Source: Dehalococcoidia bacterium (GTDB lineage: Bacteria; Chloroflexota; Dehalococcoidia; SAR202; UBA826). From it: DNA of 6,126 bases. The stretch's first letter is position 1. Every line of letters starts with the position of its first letter. This document shows, one piece after another, positions 6,044-6,126 of the stretch. Position numbers and translations under genes: made by a program. The notes beneath the pieces were generated by a model that made no database searches, was not told where the DNA came from, and was given only the letters and a program-made list of their open reading frames with translations. The stretch spans positions 1,533 through 7,658 of the forward strand of contig DTSF01000290.1 in the NCBI GenBank assembly GCA_012965485.1, given 5' to 3'.

Positions 6044-6126
6044 ATGGAACTTTTAAGGTATCAACCGGAAAATAATATAGAGATAGGAGCAAAGGTTCCG
6101 GATTTCATTTTAGTGGACCATGAAAA
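6044..6126 (+). CDS. Start of a probable peroxiredoxin/redoxin-family protein (cut by window edge)
   Basis: ATG at 6044 is preceded by GGGAG (6032-6036) with 7-base spacing, a strong ribosome binding site, and the frame stays open to the end of the window. The 27 visible residues include IEIGAKVPDFILVDHE. The pattern I-x-x-G-x-x-x-P-D-F-x-L is characteristic of the N-terminal strand of AhpC/TSA and redoxin-type thioredoxin-fold proteins. The peroxidatic cysteine, expected some 25-30 residues further on, lies outside the window, so peroxidase activity cannot be confirmed. It follows the 172-residue gene by 15 bases. Alternative: another thioredoxin-like protein. Confidence 0.5.
   Translation, partial: MELLRYQPENNIEIGAKVPDFILVDHE

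Overview
The window is ordinary, gene-dense bacterial chromosome with moderate-to-low GC. It looks most like a free-living Gram-negative bacterium, probably a proteobacterium. This assignment is weak: it rests on the general look of the proteins, the Shine-Dalgarno-type leaders and a tRNA with an encoded CCA end. No insertion sequence, phage gene, CRISPR array, rRNA or origin is visible.

Left block (1-5012, all + strand): two inner-membrane permeases of a dipeptide/oligopeptide-type ABC importer (53-829 and 826-1701, overlapping by 4 bases), a fold-type I PLP aminotransferase of the MocR/LysN-like group (1837-3105), alanine dehydrogenase Ald (3150-4268) and a small flavin/NAD(P)H oxidoreductase resembling OXNAD1 (4299-5012). 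The last three are separated by only 44 and 30 bases and probably form one transcription unit. The 135-base gap after the permeases may hold a weak terminator and a separate promoter. The simplest joint reading is uptake and deamination of an amino compound: the transporter imports it, the aminotransferase moves its amino group to pyruvate, and Ald turns the resulting alanine back into pyruvate, ammonium and NADH. The substrate cannot be read from the sequence, and the solute-binding protein and ATPases are not in the window. The first permease lacks its usual N-terminal part in the visible frame. A neighbouring frame is open to the left edge, so a frameshift (real or from assembly) is likely near bases 48-78.

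Middle (5013-5509): a minus-strand tRNA-Thr with anticodon UGU (5260-5334) is followed 24 bases downstream by a 50-residue, highly charged minus-strand ORF (5083-5235) with a well-placed ribosome binding site. No terminator separates them, so they may be co-transcribed. The + genes and this minus pair converge around 5013-5082. The 175 bases upstream of the tRNA form a divergent intergenic region without a convincing promoter.

Right block (5510-6126, + strand): an unrecognised 172-residue protein with one N-terminal membrane segment, then, 15 bases later, the start of a gene cut by the window edge whose 27 visible residues resemble the N-terminus of a peroxiredoxin/redoxin-type protein.

I see no convincing evidence of a new defence, mobile or RNA system. 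The most useful leads are the broken permease start, the transport-aminotransferase-Ald-flavoprotein cluster and the tRNA-linked small ORF.
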